Source: Capsicum annuum (Eukaryota; Streptophyta; Magnoliopsida; Solanales; Solanaceae). Taken from it: a DNA stretch of 64,000 nt. The stretch spans positions 144,123,167 through 144,187,166 of the forward strand of contig NC_061114.1 of the NCBI RefSeq assembly GCF_002878395.1. The letters run 5' to 3'. The position numbers were made by a program, and so were the translations under genes. The notes under the pieces are model-generated. The model saw only the letters and a list, made by a program, of their open reading frames with translations, was not told the origin of the DNA and ran no database searches. Shown here piece after piece: positions 61,161 through 64,000 of this stretch (positions are counted from its first letter, which is position 1; every line of letters starts with the position of its first letter).

Positions 61161-61800
61161 TCCTTTGCATGGATATAAGTATAAACATCTCTAACCCGTT
61201 GCTTGGGATCTCTAATGGAAGGCTAGGAGTTTCTAGGGCACTTTCTCCAATGAAATACCTCACTCAAAGAGTATTTTATTTCTATCTAGATCCTATAAAT
61301 GTATAGTCTATTAGTTGGCTATAAGAAAGAGGGTTTGCGCAAATTCTGCTAAAGAAATGGCTCAAGGATAAAATTAGGACTTAAAATAAAAGTTCATGAT
61401 TTTGGGTAGACCTACAGATAGGCCTCAGGTCTTACGATTGCAGTTTACTAAGTCACGATTGACACACTTGATTGTCCTATTGTACAGGCCTTAGGTCTCG
61501 CAATCTCACTCTCCCATGTTATGTTTGTGACACCTGAGCATTTATCTTCCCATGATTGTTGAAGTTTAAATTTTAAATTTCTATCCTAATTTGTGTTTAG
61601 AAAATATATATGAAACTTAAAACATGGAATAGAATTCATAATTAAAAAAGAATTGTCTCTAAATCATAGAAAAATTATCAAAAAATTTATTTGGGAATTT
61701 TATCAAATACTTGTTGTGCACCTTAAATTGTCACTTGTTTGGAATCACAATTGGGTACTCAAGACATCATCAATGATATGCTGACAAACAATAACATCAA
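61161..61800 (-). promoter_or_regulatory. Region upstream of the W2 ORF
   Basis: It matches 34601-35306 of W1. It includes the ggcctcaggtcttacgattg and ggccttaggtctcgcaatc words (61420-61510). Promoter function is not shown. Confidence 0.4.
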
Positions 61801-61879
61801 CAACACAAGATAACATCAATTTATACACATATTAAGATAAGAAACCACAAAACAAAGCTTAGGCCATAAGTATGTTTCT

Positions 61880-62290
61880 ACGGATCAAATTTAAGCATTA
61901 GGGAGGATATTTGAAAGACACCTAATGACTAGATGCAAATGAGGATGATTACTAGTTTTAAAACCATTTGGAAATGATAAAATTTGATGGATTTTGAGTC
62001 TTTAAAGAGGGTTGTGTAGTGGACCCATTTTAGAGACAGTTCCCTATTTATAACTACTGTGATCAAGATAGCGACCAGCTGGCGATTGCGATACCTGAGA
62101 CTATGGTAGGAATACTTGAGCCTCTTGATCACGATCACAACTTGAGTGTCATGATTGCAATAACTAAGACCTAGTGTGATTCCCCTATTTTTCAGCTAGG
62201 ACTACTTTAAACGCAATTTCGCTCTATTTTTTGTCTACTCAATTGGTCAAATCACCCTCTAAGTTCAAAGATTTTGTGGATTAATGAACA
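61880..62290 (-). promoter_or_regulatory. LTR-like promoter segment inside W2
   Basis: On the minus strand, words such as tgatcgtgatcaag and gcaatcgccagctggtcgc (62060-62200) are followed by gttataaatagg (TATA-like, near 62045-62057). The style matches the LTR promoter regions in the window, but no TG...CA borders were found, so it may be part of an LTR or a separate promoter. Confidence 0.45.
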
Positions 62291-62419
62291 ACAAAAATCC
62301 TAACCTATTGTAACAACAAAAATTCAAACGATACAAGAAAAAGTTATGGCAATAATGGCTTGCCTGTCATCTAGCACTTGATTTAATGTCATAACATGAT
62401 GTACGATTAGGATCAATTT

Positions 62420-63260
62420 TAATCTTTGACTAGAAGTAACCCAAGATCCACTTATGTAGCATTGGTCACTTCCTCATCCACTACATTAATTACCGACACT
62501 AGTTGCAACTCTATAAGTTTCTTCTTAGTCTTGAACACAATAAACGAGACCATCTCATTATTTACTCAAAACTTCATCTTTCCATATTCCATGTCAATTA
62601 GGTCTCTACTAATGGATAAGAATGGCCTACTAAGAATTATTGGTATTTCATAACGATTTCACAGTTTAGAATGACAAAATTGGCTAGAAGGATAAATTGA
62701 TCAACTTTTATCAAGTCATCATATAACACGCCCATGTGCATTCTGGTTGAATGGTCTACCATTAAAAGCCTAACGGTTACATGACATACGACATCAAGTA
62801 AATACTTTCACCAAGATAACACAACACCTTTCAAATATGTACACCCCGATAGTGAAAGGAATGGTGAATTCACCCATGTCCTTATTCTTCACCGCCTTTG
62901 TGTTTGACATTATATAACTATAACTACGAGTTACCTCACAAGTTTCAAAGTCAACAAATCAATTCTATGAGACCAAGATCTTCAGCGATTTATCATACCC
63001 CAGTATATCTTGAAGTGCTTCTAACAGTGGAATGTTTATTGATAGGTTGCTAAATTTTGCAAGGACATTCTTTAACTTGGTATTGTCTTGCTTCATCATA
63101 ATCCATTGTGGGAATGGTAAAGGAATCTTGATTGGTGAAAATGGGACAATTTTAGTTTCATTTACTTTTGGTGCATTACCACTTATCACTTTAGGATTTT
63201 CTTCATTTTCCTTCTTTTCTTTAACTATTGTAGGTTTTTCAACAATCATTTTATTAGACT
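62420..63260 (-). pseudogene. W2 Athila-like protease region, catalytic Asp lost
   Basis: The minus-strand frame 62965-63249 has 'PLPFPQWIM' and 'LAKFSNLSINIPLLEALQDI', the Athila-group sequence just before protease. Further on 'EFTIPFTIG' leads to a C-Y-L-G-E-S-I-Y-L-M stretch (62792-62821), where the family has C-D-L-G-A-S-I-N-L-M. The catalytic Asp codon is therefore Tyr (62816-62818). The end of the domain is seen as an 'FVILNCEI'-like stretch near 62680. Confidence 0.8.
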
Positions 63261-64000
63261 TTAGAGCATCATCACTTGTCTTTAATAGTAGATTTTTTTT
63301 CCTCTTGCTTGATCATTATGTGTTTTTTCATTTGGATGCTCATCGATCTCAACCATATCTTCACCTAGGATTCGACCACTTCTAGTGATGATAGCCATAA
63401 TATAAGCATTGTTTTTAGATATTATTATGAAATCATTAGGCAAACCTCATTTAGCCTAGCATTGAGTTGAGGTTAGATTTTGCCTACTTATGTTTCTAAT
63501 TACTTGATGGAGACTGAATAAGAGGTCAGGATTTGTGTTAGTTGAGAGACAACTCACTTTTTATAGTCTTACCATTTTGTCAGTCCCTTCTACATTCATT
63601 AGAATCTGAGCTAAGACATGTTCATTCTTTAATTTTTCTAGATCAATAAAGTTTGACTCCTTCTCCTTGGTTCTATCATAAGGAGTATGTACCATTCATA
63701 GTCTGTGTTTTTGTTTCTCCACTCCTGGTCTCTATCCCTTAAATCCTTATCTCGGTCTTGATCCTTCCAACCTTGATTTCTATTTTTCCATTGATAGGTA
63801 GGGGGAGAATCGCCCCAATGATTCAATAAGAACCGAATCTCTTCATCAAGAATCTCCGCTTATTTATCAACATAAGTCCTAGTACAATTGTAATCAACAA
63901 CATTGATTTATTTATGAGGAGCCATATTACATGTTTTTACGATTGTCAAGTTGGTCCATCATCATCCCTTTCCTTATCTTTCTTATTTGTCTTATGTAAT
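63261..64000 (-). pseudogene. W2 Gag C-terminal part (continues beyond window)
   Basis: The minus strand has a charged run at 63638-63826 ('KDQDRDKDLRDRDQEWRN') typical of the Gag of this Solanaceae-type Athila group. Then follows 'MAIITRSGRIL' (around 63370-63401), like the 'A-TTRSG' motif that precedes protease. The N-terminal Gag is outside the window. Confidence 0.75.

Larger units (their letters stand above)
50993..64000 (-). mobile_element. Element W2 (interrupted by Y; runs off the right edge)
   Basis: Order on the minus strand: gag tail and protease (about 64000-62420), an LTR-like promoter segment (about 62290-61880), ORF-upstream region, plant-transposon-protein ORF, 3' non-coding, PPT, 3' LTR. 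No RT, RNase H or integrase motif was found between protease and ORF. W1 matches from the LTR to 61800. Confidence 0.75.

Noticed and set aside
63032..63385. 117-residue open frame on the plus strand
   Set aside because: Antisense of the W2 gag-protease junction, where the minus strand shows the family motifs.
1..64000. Search for host genes, tRNA and rRNA
   Set aside because: No exon-like run of conserved coding sequence, no cloverleaf with an intact T-loop box and no rRNA core was recognised. Only tRNA-complementary primer sites of retroelements were found.

Overview
The window reads as plant nuclear heterochromatin: AT-rich and packed with decayed Ty3/gypsy LTR retrotransposons. I found no host gene, no structural RNA gene and no intact open reading frame. 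The families present are a chromovirus with about 2.5 kb LTRs and a C-terminal chromodomain (Tekay/Del-like), a second chromovirus here called X, Athila-like elements, and elements carrying the ORF catalogued as 'putative plant transposon protein'. Together these suggest a eudicot, most likely Solanaceae. That is a judgement from recalled family motifs, not a database result.

Layout. 1-19689: one tandem array of a Tekay-like element on the minus strand, LTR(partial)-internal-LTR-internal-LTR-truncated internal-LTR, with neighbouring units sharing LTRs. 19690-20659: a gag fragment of another chromovirus. 20660-29066: element X on the plus strand (LTR, PBS, gag knuckle, protease, start of RT, unassigned gap, chromodomain, PPT, LTR). 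29067-30734: a minus-strand gag piece (family G) fused to part of an LTR. 30748-35306: W1, the 3' part of a minus-strand element with an LTR and a broken plant-transposon-protein ORF. 35307-40301: a second copy of the X 3' end and LTR, split by a solo LTR (36133-37674). 40302-49148: a second copy of the family G gag, split by a complete but pol-less Athila-like element Z (40952-48410). 50340-50992: an LTR fragment. 50993-64000: W2, a second and longer copy of W, split by element Y (53707-59963) and running off the right edge through Athila-like protease and gag.

Two points stand out. First, the X-LTR/gag junction occurs twice (29066/29067 and 40301/40302), which points to a segmental duplication with one breakpoint at 35306/35307. 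Because of this duplication and the two W copies, three later insertions (solo LTR, Z, Y) can each be compared with an unoccupied paralogous site in the same window, and each has a 5 bp target duplication. Second, the plant-transposon-protein ORF occurs in two element types (W minus strand, Y plus strand), without recognisable pol genes. It is preceded by short dyad-symmetric repeats, and in Y also by a TATA-like box and intron-like splice signals, so it may have its own promoter.

No gene here is expected to be functional. The coding remnants describe how the elements once worked: Gag for particle assembly, protease for processing, RT/RNase H for copying RNA into DNA, and integrase with or without a chromodomain for insertion into chromatin.
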